A DNA stretch of 64,000 bases from Streptomyces sp. NBC_00572. GTDB taxonomy: Bacteria; Actinomycetota; Actinomycetes; Streptomycetales; Streptomycetaceae. This document shows, in pieces, positions 45,566 through 53,873 of this stretch. Below the pieces are notes generated by a model. The model ran no database searches. It had not been told where the DNA came from and worked only from the letters and a program-made list of their open reading frames with translations. The DNA is taken from contig NZ_JAPENX010000001.1 in NCBI RefSeq assembly GCF_026341815.1, forward strand, positions 682,001 to 746,000. Reading direction: 5' to 3'. The stretch's first letter is position 1. Each line of letters begins with the position of its first letter. The translations under genes were made by a program, and so were the position numbers.

Positions 45566-46532
45566 CCGGGGCCGTGGCGTGGGCCGGCGCCGGGCGCCGG
45601 GAGCGGGCCTCCAGCCAGAGGGCGAGGGCGAGAAGGAGCAGTGCCAGGAAGGTGAGGCTCCAGGGGAGGTAGGAGACGAGCAGGAGGATCGTGAAGCGGT
45701 TGGAGGAGACCATCTCGCCGACGCTCTTGATGTAGTCCTCGCGCATCTTCACGTGCCCCTCGAAGACGGTGAGGGTGTCGCGGCCCATCAGCGCCTTGGC
45801 GTTGCGGAGCTCCTCCTTGTGGATCTCCTCGCCGTTGACGGGGGCGCCGGTGACCGGCTCGATCCAGAACATCCGCTTGGTGGTGTACCAGCGGGTGAGG
45901 CCGGAGTCGGCGAGGATCTTCGGGGTGATGCCCTTGACCGGCATGGCCTTGGGCATGGGGACCTTGGTCCAGGGGATGGTCTGCTCGAAGTAGTAGACCT
46001 CCGTGCCCCGGAAGGTGCGGGTGCCCTTGTAGTGGATGGGGGCCGAGGTGCGGGTCTGGGCGTCGAAGTACTGGTAGTCCCGCTTCTCGGTGAGGAAGGG
46101 CCACTTGAACTCGATGCCCTCGCGCCGGACCGGGTCGCCGTCGACGGATTCGCCGGTGGCGTTGACGGGGTCCTGGGTGTGGGCGTCGAAGATGTACCGC
46201 TCGGGGACCTGGGAGACCATCTTGCCGTCGGGGCCCGTGACATAGGCGAGGGCGTCCCAGACGACGACGTCGCGCCCGGCGTCGCGTTCGATCCGCCGCG
46301 ACTCCTCCACATTGCCCTTGAGGGTCTGGATGATCGTGATCTTGTCGACCTTCTCCGCCTGGAGCGTGGAGTAGTTGAGCAGGGTCGCGGGCTTCGCCTC
46401 CAGGACGGTCTCCTGGTACTGGTTCGGCGGGATCTTCGCCAGGCGGGGGAAGGCGTACCAGCGCAGGGTCGGGGCCATCGCGGCGCAGAAGACGGCGAGG
46501 GCGAGGAGGACGAGGCCGGCTCGGCGGCGCAC
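45549..46532 (-). CDS. DUF3068 membrane protein
   Basis: A 327-residue protein. GTG 46532 (VRRRAGLVLLALAVFCAAMAP) has GGGGAG upstream. It has an N-terminal membrane helix (about 5-20), a long extracytoplasmic beta-rich domain and a C-terminal helix (about 285-310) with a short basic tail. DUF3068 is a PorA-like family seen in mycolate and non-mycolate actinobacteria; in streptomycetes it has no known function. The last 17 bp overlap the end of hrpB on the other strand. A 46-residue gene lies 11 bp upstream, so the two form one unit. Confidence 0.85.
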   Translation of the reverse strand: MRRRAGLVLLALAVFCAAMAPTLRWYAFPRLAKIPPNQYQETVLEAKPATLLNYSTLQAEKVDKITIIQTLKGNVEESRRIERDAGRDVVVWDALAYVTGPDGKMVSQVPERYIFDAHTQDPVNATGESVDGDPVRREGIEFKWPFLTEKRDYQYFDAQTRTSAPIHYKGTRTFRGTEVYYFEQTIPWTKVPMPKAMPVKGITPKILADSGLTRWYTTKRMFWIEPVTGAPVNGEEIHKEELRNAKALMGRDTLTVFEGHVKMREDYIKSVGEMVSSNRFTILLLVSYLPWSLTFLALLLLALALWLEARSRRPAPAHATAPVTPPV

Positions 46533-46543
46533 GGTCGTCTCCC

Positions 46544-46684
46544 CTACTTCTTGGGGCCGGGATCGGCGGTCAGCAGTGGCTTGGGCGAGGTGGGTCCGTC
46601 GGGCGGCAGATCGACCACGGAGACGAGGAGGACGAAGAGGAGGACTGGGGCGAGTCCGATGGCGGCGGCGACGAGGGCGCGCAT
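46544..46684 (-). CDS. 46-residue membrane peptide upstream of DUF3068 gene (SPW_0924-like)
   Basis: ATG 46684, stop TAG 46544. A perfect GGGAGG lies 6 nt before the ATG. The peptide starts MRALVAAAIGLAPVLLFVLL (one membrane helix) and ends with DGPTSPKPLLTADPGPKK. The TSPKPLLT motif is what I recall from the small Streptomyces SPW_0924 family. It precedes the DUF3068 gene by 11 bp on the same strand. Such a short gene is easily missed by gene callers. Confidence 0.8.
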   Translation of the reverse strand: MRALVAAAIGLAPVLLFVLLVSVVDLPPDGPTSPKPLLTADPGPKK

Positions 46685-46823
46685 GGTCGGCCTCCCGGGG
46701 TGTGATCTGATAGGTCGTCAGGGCGGGGGCACCGTAGCAACGCGGCCGCGAGATGAGAACACGTTGCACCGGGACACCGTCGGACCGTCGTGTCACCGGA
46801 CGGTCGCGACCGGGGAACGCGAA

Positions 46824-46859
46824 GCGCCGCCCCTCCGCCCGGTGGGGCGGAGGAACGGC
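46824..46859 (-). terminator. Terminator after the lytic transglycosylase gene
   Basis: CCTCCGCCC (46832-46840) pairs with GGGCGGAGG (46845-46853), extended by an outer GCGCCG/CGGCGC pair. It lies about 37 bp past the stop of the minus-strand gene. Confidence 0.65.
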
Positions 46860-46895
46860 GCGAGGGGAACGCGGGCCGCGCGGGCGGCGGGTGCG

Positions 46896-48716
46896 TCAGG
46901 CCGAGGGCGAGGGGGAGGCCTCGGGCGAGCCGGTGCCGGAGGGCGTCGGCTCCGGGGTCGGAGTCGGGGTCGGCTCCGGGGTCGGGGTGGGTGCGGTGAC
47001 CGTCAGCTCGATCTCCGTCTTCCCACCGCCGGGCGCGGTCAGGCGCAGCACGAACTCGCCGGCCTTGTCGCCCGCGAAGAGGTCCTTGAGGGAGATCAGG
47101 CCGTTGGCGTCGGTCTTCAGGACGAGCGTACGGACGTTGCCCGCCGCGCTCTTGAAGTACGGGCCCTCGGCGCTCTCCTCGGTGTCCGTCGCGGAGGCGA
47201 CGATCACGGCGGTGACGAGCACACCGGGGGCGAGCGCGCCCTTGTCGGTGGCCTTCACCTGCGCGGGCTGGGTGAAGGCGGTGCCGGTGGTGGCCGACAG
47301 GGGGTCACCGGCGACTCGGGCGAGGGTGTCCGCCCGGCGTTCGGTCACGGTCGCCGTGAACGCCGCCGCCTTCGTGCTGTTGCCCACGACGGTGGCCTTG
47401 ACCGTGAACGGCCCGGTCTTCTCGCCCGCCCGCAGCGCGGGGGCGGCGGCGAGGCCGGCCGATCCGGTGGTGACGGTGGCGGTCGTCGCGCCGCCGGAGA
47501 AGCGGGTGTCGGTGGTGCCGGTGATCTCGAAGCGGATGCTCACCCCGGTGACCGGCGTGCCCGAGGCGTCGAGGGCCGCGACCGTCACCGCCTTGGCGAA
47601 GGCGCTCTCGGTGGTCGCGGTCAGTTCTCCGGTGGAGACGGTCGCGAGTCGCGCGACCTTGACGGCCGGCGGGACGATCGGCGGCTTCGTCGGCGGAGTG
47701 ACCGGGGGCTTGGTCGGCGTGACCGGCTTCGTCGGAGACGGGGTGACCTCCGAGGGCCCGCCCGGCTTCGTCGGAGAGGGCTTCGGGGCGCCCGGCTCGG
47801 ACGGCTTCGGAGCGGGGGGCGTCGGGGAGGGCGAGAGCGGCGGGGTGGGACGGTGGCGGTTGCCCTGCCCCCGGTCGTCGCTGCGGTCGACCGGCAGCAC
47901 TCCCGTGCCGTCCGGGACCTGGTGGGTGCCGCGCTGGTAGTACGTGAACCAGGACAGGACCGTGTTCAGGTACTCCGTCGAGCGGTTGTAGCTGAGGATC
48001 GCCCGGTCGAGGTCGGCCTTGAGCGCGAGGTTGCGGTCGTTGGCGCAGAGGTAGAGACCGGCGGCCTGCGCGGCGTCGTAGATGTTGTTCGGGTCCTTCT
48101 TCCCGTCGCTGTTCGCGTCCTGGCCCCAGGTGGCCCAGGTGGACGGGATGAACTGCATCGGGCCGACGGCACGGTCGTGCTTGGTGTCGTCGTCGTACGC
48201 GCCTCGATCGGTGTCGGCGATGAGGGCGAACCCGTTGCCGTCGAGGGCGGGGCCGAGGATCGGCTTGAGCGTCGTGCCGTTGGCGTCGACCCGGCCGCCG
48301 CTCGCCTGTCCGGACTCGACCTTGCCGATCCCGGCGAGCAGCTGCCAGGGCAGGTTGCAGCCGGGGGCGGTCGAACGGATCGACTGCTCGGCGCGCTTGT
48401 AGGCGGAGAGCACGGACGCGGGTATGCCGGCCTCGGCCGGCCCGGTGATGACCGGCAGGTTGGTGGCGGCCCCCGGCTTGTTCGGCGTGGCCAGCGGGGG
48501 CAGTGCCGTGTAGTACGGCGAGTCGCCGGTGGCGGAGCCGTCGCCGGACGGCGGCGCGGTGTCCCCGGCGCCGATGGTCCGGTCACCGCCGGCGTTGTCG
48601 GCGGGCGGCGTGGCCATCTCCGGCGCCTGCGAGGCGGCGAGCGCAGCGACCGCCGCAGCCACCACCGCACCGCTGGTGGCCCCCTTGCGCAGCCTGCGGC
48701 TCAAGTGCGCTGACAT
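46896..48716 (-). CDS. Secreted lytic transglycosylase with Pro/Thr linker and Ig-like repeats
   Basis: A 606-residue exported protein from ATG 48716 behind GAAGGGA. Signal peptide in residues 1-30. The transglycosylase domain (about 95-275) has the catalytic Glu134 in GIGKVESGQASG and the structural motifs GPMQFIPSTWATWG and NIYDAAQAAGLYLC. This is the MltB/SLT_2-like layout that cleaves peptidoglycan between MurNAc and GlcNAc to form 1,6-anhydro ends. A Pro/Thr/Lys wall-spanning linker (about 295-375) leads to two Ig-like beta domains (about 376-575, each beginning with a VSTGELTAT or ARVAGDPLSAT type strand) and a Thr/Pro/Glu tail. It is probably a cell-wall remodelling enzyme of growth or sporulation. 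Confidence 0.9.
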   Translation of the reverse strand: MSAHLSRRLRKGATSGAVVAAAVAALAASQAPEMATPPADNAGGDRTIGAGDTAPPSGDGSATGDSPYYTALPPLATPNKPGAATNLPVITGPAEAGIPASVLSAYKRAEQSIRSTAPGCNLPWQLLAGIGKVESGQASGGRVDANGTTLKPILGPALDGNGFALIADTDRGAYDDDTKHDRAVGPMQFIPSTWATWGQDANSDGKKDPNNIYDAAQAAGLYLCANDRNLALKADLDRAILSYNRSTEYLNTVLSWFTYYQRGTHQVPDGTGVLPVDRSDDRGQGNRHRPTPPLSPSPTPPAPKPSEPGAPKPSPTKPGGPSEVTPSPTKPVTPTKPPVTPPTKPPIVPPAVKVARLATVSTGELTATTESAFAKAVTVAALDASGTPVTGVSIRFEITGTTDTRFSGGATTATVTTGSAGLAAAPALRAGEKTGPFTVKATVVGNSTKAAAFTATVTERRADTLARVAGDPLSATTGTAFTQPAQVKATDKGALAPGVLVTAVIVASATDTEESAEGPYFKSAAGNVRTLVLKTDANGLISLKDLFAGDKAGEFVLRLTAPGGGKTEIELTVTAPTPTPEPTPTPTPEPTPSGTGSPEASPSPSA

Positions 48717-49060
48717 GTCCGTGGTCCCTTCCCCCTCGACTGAGGTCCCACGCTCCCCGCGTCAGACCTCCGGCGACCCTATGCCAACTCCGGACCACCG
48801 GGCACCGGCGCCTGACCGGCTTTCACGCTTTCGTCACCTCTCGGCTGCCTGCAGACCTCCCCGACCAGGCACGGAGGGCGACCGGTCGGGGGCTCCGGCG
48901 GGAGCCGGAGCGGAGAACCAGGCACATCCGGGCAACGATCGGGCAGAGACGGAGGACCGGGCGCCCCTGCCGTGGGAACCGGGCGGAGGGTCAGGCGCCT
49001 CTTGCACTGCGGCCGATGATGCACCCCGGCCGTCACCACCGGATCCTGGGGGAACTCCCG
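48717..49060. other. 344-bp divergent intergenic region, no gene
   Basis: Upstream of both the lytic transglycosylase (minus) and the DUF4184 gene (plus). I see one 8-bp hairpin GCTCCGGC (48892-48899) / GCCGGAGC (48904-48911) and a minus-strand TAGGGT near 48777, but no promoter I would call. I looked for the c-di-AMP (ydaO) riboswitch that precedes many Streptomyces wall hydrolases and did not find its conserved segments. Confidence 0.5.
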
Positions 49061-49969
49061 TTGCCGTTCACGCTGAGCCATGCCGCTGCCGTGCTGCCCG
49101 GGTTGCGCCGGAACGGGACCGCGCGCGGACCGCTGGTCGCGTCCGCTCTCGTCGCGGGCTCCTTCGCGCCCGACATGACCTATTTCGCCGCGACGGCCTT
49201 CCCCGGGGCGATGGTCCTCGGGGACGTGACCCACTCCCCCGTCGGGATCGTCACGGCCGACGTGCTGATCACCGCCGCGCTCGTGGCCCTGTGGCTGACC
49301 GTGCGTGAGCCGCTCGTGGCGCTGCTGCCCGCCCGGTGGCGCGGGCGGGTGTACGGGCTCGTCCGGGGCGACGTGTGGCGCGACCGGCACGCGGCCGTGC
49401 TCGCCGGGTGGTTCGGTCTCTCCGCCGTCGTCGGCTCGACGACCCATGTGGTGTGGGATTCGTTCACCCACCTCGACCGCTGGGGGACCCGGATGATCCC
49501 GTTCCTCGGTGACATCGTGGCCGGGTTCCCCGTCTATCTCTATGCGCAGTACGGCGGTTCGGCGCTGGCCCTGGGGCTCCTCGGCTGGTTCACGGCGCGG
49601 GCCCTCCGGTCCACCGCCCCGGGTGGGGAGCTGCCGGCCCGGGTGCGGGTCCCGGGTCGGCGCGGACGGCTGCTCGCGGCCGGGCTCATCGGCGGCTGCG
49701 TCCTCGCCGGGGTCGCCCACCGGGTGCTGCGCTGGGCGGCGTACTGGGGCTGGGACCGGATCGAGACGCCCCTGGACGTCATTCCGACGGCCTGCTTCGG
49801 GGCCGGCGCGGGGCTCGCCGTCGGGCTCGTGCTGTACGGGACGGGGGCGCGCCTCCTGGGAGCAGCGCCGGATCCGGGGCCGGCGGCTCCGGCCACCCCT
49901 CCCCCGGCGCCCGGGAGTGAGGGCCGCCCGGCCCCTCGTGCGGAGCGCTCCCGTCAGGGATCTCGCTGA
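49061..49969 (+). CDS. DUF4184 family membrane protein
   Basis: A 302-residue protein. I chose TTG 49061, giving the family start (M)PFTLSHAAAVLPG, with GGGGGAA 6 nt before. Conserved early features are PFTLSHAA, SFAPDMTYF and THVVWDSFTHLDRWG, with His and Asp residues placed like those of metal-dependent phosphatase-type membrane enzymes. There are about six membrane helices. The function is unknown. The last 60 codons are soluble, Pro/Arg-rich and lie opposite the 3' end of the next gene, a 191-bp antiparallel coding overlap. Confidence 0.83.
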   Translation: MPFTLSHAAAVLPGLRRNGTARGPLVASALVAGSFAPDMTYFAATAFPGAMVLGDVTHSPVGIVTADVLITAALVALWLTVREPLVALLPARWRGRVYGLVRGDVWRDRHAAVLAGWFGLSAVVGSTTHVVWDSFTHLDRWGTRMIPFLGDIVAGFPVYLYAQYGGSALALGLLGWFTARALRSTAPGGELPARVRVPGRRGRLLAAGLIGGCVLAGVAHRVLRWAAYWGWDRIETPLDVIPTACFGAGAGLAVGLVLYGTGARLLGAAPDPGPAAPATPPPAPGSEGRPAPRAERSRQGSR

Positions 49970-50849
49970 TCTTCTCCGGCGGGGTGAAACCGCGGGCCGC
50001 TGCGGCGCCGGAGAGTCTGCGGTGCACGGCGAGCGAGACGCCCTCCAGGGTGCGGACGCCGTACCGCAGGGTGGGGTTGTCGTGGCTGAGGAGGGCGATC
50101 CGGTAGTCGACCGCCTCGGTGTCCGTGGTGCCCGCCGCCGGTCGTGCGATGCCGATGCTGTGGACGCGCCAGGCATGGGTGGCGCGGTGCAGCCAGCCGT
50201 TCTTGAGGTGGACCTTGACCGTACGGGGCGCGCCCGCGGTGACGCCCCAGGCCTGGTGGCGGACGACCCGGCCCATCAGGTTCATCGCCTCGGTGCGGCG
50301 GGAGACGGCGGCGAGCAGGGCCAGTTGGTCCCGGGCGGTGGTGCGGGTGAGGCCCCAGTAGCGGGCGCGGCCGAGGACGGTGTCCTGGGCTCCGGCCTCG
50401 CGCAGCACCCTGTTCAGCCGGGCGCGGGAGAGGCCCTCCCACAGTTCGGTGGCGGCGGTGTTGTCGGAGGTGGTGATCATCGCCTTCATCCGCCGGGACT
50501 CCAGCGCGGTGGGCGCCCTGCCGAGTTCCTCGGCGCGTCCGAGGACGGCCTGCAGGATGAGGACCTTGGCGATGCTGGCGGAGTCGTACGCCAGGGTGTC
50601 GCCGAGCCCGCAGCGCAGTCCGCGCCCGGGGTCGTGGACGGCGACGGACACCTGGCCGTGGCGGTCCTTGAGCGCGGCCGCGATGTCCTGGGACAGGCGG
50701 GCGGCGAGGGTGGGGTCACGGGTCGAGGTGCAGAGTGCGGGTGCGCGGTGTGCCTCGGCCTCGGCCGGCCACGTGGTACCTGACGCGCTGAGGAGGGTAC
50801 TCAGCAGGGCCCAGGCGCGGAGGTGGGAGCGGCGGCGGCTCGTGAACAT
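49779..50849 (-). CDS. Secreted beta-lactamase-like serine hydrolase (class A fold)
   Basis: A 356-residue protein from ATG 50849 with a signal-like N-terminus (LRAWALLSTLLSASG). The penicillin-binding/serine beta-lactamase motifs are SIAK (Ser92-Lys95, in AYDSASIAKVLIL) and SDN (128-130, in TTSDNTAAT). A clear KTG triad is missing at the usual place: VKVHLKNGWLH offers KNG at about 219. Lactamase activity is uncertain; many Streptomyces homologues are of unknown function. The domain ends near residue 300; the last 60 residues (Pro/Arg/Gly-rich) are antisense to the neighbouring DUF4184 gene and could be fortuitous read-on. Confidence 0.78.
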   Translation of the reverse strand: MFTSRRRSHLRAWALLSTLLSASGTTWPAEAEAHRAPALCTSTRDPTLAARLSQDIAAALKDRHGQVSVAVHDPGRGLRCGLGDTLAYDSASIAKVLILQAVLGRAEELGRAPTALESRRMKAMITTSDNTAATELWEGLSRARLNRVLREAGAQDTVLGRARYWGLTRTTARDQLALLAAVSRRTEAMNLMGRVVRHQAWGVTAGAPRTVKVHLKNGWLHRATHAWRVHSIGIARPAAGTTDTEAVDYRIALLSHDNPTLRYGVRTLEGVSLAVHRRLSGAAAARGFTPPEKISEIPDGSAPHEGPGGPHSRAPGEGWPEPPAPDPALLPGGAPPSRTARARRRAPRRPRSRPSE

Positions 50850-51028
50850 GCTGCCAGTTTCGGGAGCGGGGTCGTGGGGCCGCTCCCTTACTGGTCCACC
50901 TGGCGCACACCTGCGGGGCCGGGCCCGCCCTCCCTGCGCGGCGCCCCCGTGGTGCGGGTTCAGGCCCGGAAGCCTGGGCCCGGCAGAGGGCGCCGTTCCA
51001 CGTGGCCGCCCTCCCCCGGGCTCCGTCG

Positions 51029-53740
51029 TCAGTGGGCCGCGGAGTCCCAGTCGTGGCCTACGCCTACCGAGACGTCGAGGGGGGCGCGGAGGTCGGCCGC
51101 TGCCGACATCTGCTCACGGACCAGGGCCTCGACCTGCTCGCGCTCGCCGGGGGCGAGTTCGAGCACGATTTCGTCGTGGACCTGGAGGAGCATCCGGGAG
51201 CCGAGGCCCGCTTCCGTCAGCGCCCGGTCGACGTTCAGCATGGCGACCTTCACGATGTCGGCGGCCGTGCCCTGGATCGGGGCGTTGAGCGCCATCCGCT
51301 CGGCGGCCTCGCGGCGCTGGCGGTTGTCGCTGTTGAGGTCGGGCAGGTAGCGGCGACGGCCCAGCATCGTCTCGGTGTAGCCGGTGGCGCGGGCCTCGTC
51401 GACGACCCGGCGCAGGTAGTCCCGTACCCCGCCGAAGCGCTCGAAGTAGGTGTCCATCAGGCCGCGGGCCTCGCCCGGGTCGATGTTCAGCTGCTGGGAG
51501 AGGCCGAAGGCGGAGAGGCCGTAGGCCAGGCCGTACGACATGGCCTTGATCTTGCGGCGCATCTCGGCGTCGACGGCGGACCGCTCGACGGAGAAGACCT
51601 GGGAGGCGACCGTGGTGTGGAGGTCCTCGCCGGAGGTGAAGGCCTCCAGGAGACCCTCGTCCTCGGAGAGGTGGGCCATGACGCGCAGCTCGATCTGGCT
51701 GTAGTCGGCGGTCATGAGGGCCTCGAAGCCCTCGCCGACCACGAAGCCGTGCCGGATGGCGCGGCCCTCGTCCGTCCGTACCGGCACGTTCTGCAGGTTG
51801 GGGTCGGTGGAGGAGAGACGGCCGGTGGCGGCGACGGTCTGGCTGAAGGTGGTGTGGATCCGGCCGTCGGCGGCGACGGTCTTGATGAGGCCCTCGACGG
51901 TGGAGCGCAGCCGGGCCTGCTCGCGGTGGCGGAGCATGATCACGGGCAGGTCGTGCTCGGTCTGGCCGGCCAGCCAGGCGAGCGCGTCCGCGTCCGTCGT
52001 GTATCCGGTCTTGGTCTTCTTGGTCTTCGGCAGGTTCAGCTCGCCGAAGAAGACCTCCTGGAGCTGCTTGGGCGAGCCGAGGTTGAACTCGTGGCCGACG
52101 GAGGCGTGCGCCTCCTTCACGGCCTGCTGGACGGCGCCGGCGAACTGCTGCTCCATGGCCTCCAGGTGGTCGCGGTCGGCGGCGATGCCGTGCCGCTCCA
52201 GGCGGGCGAGGAGGGCGGAGGTGGGCAGCTCGACCTCGTGGAGGAGCTCACGGGCGCCGACCTCGCCGAGCTTCTCCTCGAAGGCCACGGCGAGGTCGAG
52301 GACGGCCCGCGCCTGGGTCATGAGGGCCTCGGCCTCGGCGGTGTCGTCGGCGCCGAAGGCGAGCTGGCCGTCGGCGGCGGCCGCGGGGGCGAGCTCGCGG
52401 TGGAGGTACTCGACGGAGAGCGCGTCGAGCGCGAAGGAGCGCCGGCCGGGCTTGACGAGGTAGGCGGCGAGGGCGGTGTCCATGGTGACGCCCGCGATGC
52501 TCCAGCCGTGCTCGGGGAAGACCCGCATGGCGCCCTTGGCGTTGTGCATGACCTTCGGCCGCTCGGCATCGGAGATCCAGGCGGCCCAGGCCTGCTCGTC
52601 GGCCTCGTCGAGCGTGCTCGGCTCGAACCAGGCGGCGGCGCCTCCGGCGGCGGCGAGGGCGATCTCGCCGACGTTCCCCGTGCCGAGGGCCCAGCTGTCG
52701 ACGGTGGCGATGCCGAGGGGCTCGGTGCCGTGCTCGGCGAGCCAGGGGGCGAGCTCACCGGCGCCGAGGACGGTGCCGTCGATCTCGACGCCCGCCTCCG
52801 GGGCCGGGGCGGTGTCCTCGGCGGCGCCCGGGTCGACGGCGAGGAGCCGCTCGCGCAGCGAGGGGTTGCGGATCTCCAGGGTGTCGAGGACGAGGGCGAC
52901 GGCCCCGCGGTCGTACGGCTCGCGGGCGAGGTCGGTGACGCCCTTCGGCAGCTCGACGTCGGTGACCATCGCGGTCAGGCGGCGGTTGAGCTTGACCGAC
53001 TCCAGGTGGTCGCGGAGGCTCTGGCCGGCCTTGCCCTTGACCTCCTCGGCGCGCTCGACGAGCGCGTCGAAGGAGCCGAACTCGTTGATCCACTTGGTGG
53101 CGGTCTTCGGGCCGACGCCGGGGATGCCGGGCAGGTTGTCCGACGGGTCGCCGCGCAGGGCCGCGAAGTCGGGGTACTGGGAGGGGGTGAGGCCGTACTT
53201 CTCCTGGACCTTCTCCGGGGTGAAGTGGGTGACCTCGGAGACGCCCTTGGTGGGGTAGATCACGGTGGTGCGGTCGGAGACCAGCTGGAAGGAGTCCCGG
53301 TCGCCGGTGAAGATCCGGACGTCGAAGCCCTCGGCCTCGGCCTGGGTGGTGAGGGTGGCGATGACGTCGTCGGCCTCGAAGCCGTCGACGGCGAAGCGCG
53401 GAACGTTCATCGCGTCGAGGAGCTCGCCGATCAGTTCGACCTGCCCCTTGAACTCGTCGGGGGTCTTGGAGCGGTTCGCCTTGTACTCCGGGAACTCCTC
53501 GGACCGCCAGGTCTTGCGGGACACGTCGAAGGCGACGGCGAAGTGCGTGGGCGCCTCGTCGCGCAGCGTGTTCGCCAGCATCGAGGCGAACCCGTAGATC
53601 GCGTTCGTCGGCTGTCCGGTCGCGGTGGTGAAGTTCTCCGCGGGCAGCGCGAAGAACGCCCGGTACGCGAGCGAGTGCCCGTCCATGAGGAGCAGGCGGG
53701 GGCGGGTGTCTGCGGGGTTCTTCGATGCTGTCTCGGCCAC
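51029..53740 (-). CDS. polA: DNA polymerase I
   Basis: A 903-residue repair and Okazaki-fragment polymerase. GTG 53740 (VAETASKNPADTRPRLLLMDG) follows AGGA and matches family starts. Residues 1 to about 300 are the 5'-3' nuclease (LLLMDGHSLAYRAFFAL, DGFEADDVIATL, GDRDSFQLV, GVGPKTA). Residues about 320-490 are a proofreading-like domain that lacks the metal ligands: the first box reads IATVDSWAL instead of DxE and the second MHNAKGAMRVF lacks its Asp, so no proofreading is expected. The polymerase has motif A TADYSQIELRVMAHLS, motif B RRKIKAMSYGLAYG and motif C QVHDEIVLE. Confidence 0.97.
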   Translation of the reverse strand: MAETASKNPADTRPRLLLMDGHSLAYRAFFALPAENFTTATGQPTNAIYGFASMLANTLRDEAPTHFAVAFDVSRKTWRSEEFPEYKANRSKTPDEFKGQVELIGELLDAMNVPRFAVDGFEADDVIATLTTQAEAEGFDVRIFTGDRDSFQLVSDRTTVIYPTKGVSEVTHFTPEKVQEKYGLTPSQYPDFAALRGDPSDNLPGIPGVGPKTATKWINEFGSFDALVERAEEVKGKAGQSLRDHLESVKLNRRLTAMVTDVELPKGVTDLAREPYDRGAVALVLDTLEIRNPSLRERLLAVDPGAAEDTAPAPEAGVEIDGTVLGAGELAPWLAEHGTEPLGIATVDSWALGTGNVGEIALAAAGGAAAWFEPSTLDEADEQAWAAWISDAERPKVMHNAKGAMRVFPEHGWSIAGVTMDTALAAYLVKPGRRSFALDALSVEYLHRELAPAAAADGQLAFGADDTAEAEALMTQARAVLDLAVAFEEKLGEVGARELLHEVELPTSALLARLERHGIAADRDHLEAMEQQFAGAVQQAVKEAHASVGHEFNLGSPKQLQEVFFGELNLPKTKKTKTGYTTDADALAWLAGQTEHDLPVIMLRHREQARLRSTVEGLIKTVAADGRIHTTFSQTVAATGRLSSTDPNLQNVPVRTDEGRAIRHGFVVGEGFEALMTADYSQIELRVMAHLSEDEGLLEAFTSGEDLHTTVASQVFSVERSAVDAEMRRKIKAMSYGLAYGLSAFGLSQQLNIDPGEARGLMDTYFERFGGVRDYLRRVVDEARATGYTETMLGRRRYLPDLNSDNRQRREAAERMALNAPIQGTAADIVKVAMLNVDRALTEAGLGSRMLLQVHDEIVLELAPGEREQVEALVREQMSAAADLRAPLDVSVGVGHDWDSAAH

Positions 53741-53873
53741 ATGACGATCCTGCCACGGACGACTGACAATCCCGCCCACCGATCCCGCCCGCACCGGCGG
53801 GGTGCCGGGCTGTCGCCACCGCGTGACAGGATCGGAGACGTACGCGCAGGATTACCGCTCAAGGGAGAGCGCG

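Noticed and set aside
47690-47860. Tandem DNA repeat in the transglycosylase gene
   Set aside because: It encodes an irregular Pro/Thr/Lys wall-spanning linker without a fixed repeat unit.
48717-49060. c-di-AMP (ydaO) riboswitch before the lytic transglycosylase
   Set aside because: The expected conserved segments were not recognisable on the minus strand; only a generic GC hairpin is present.
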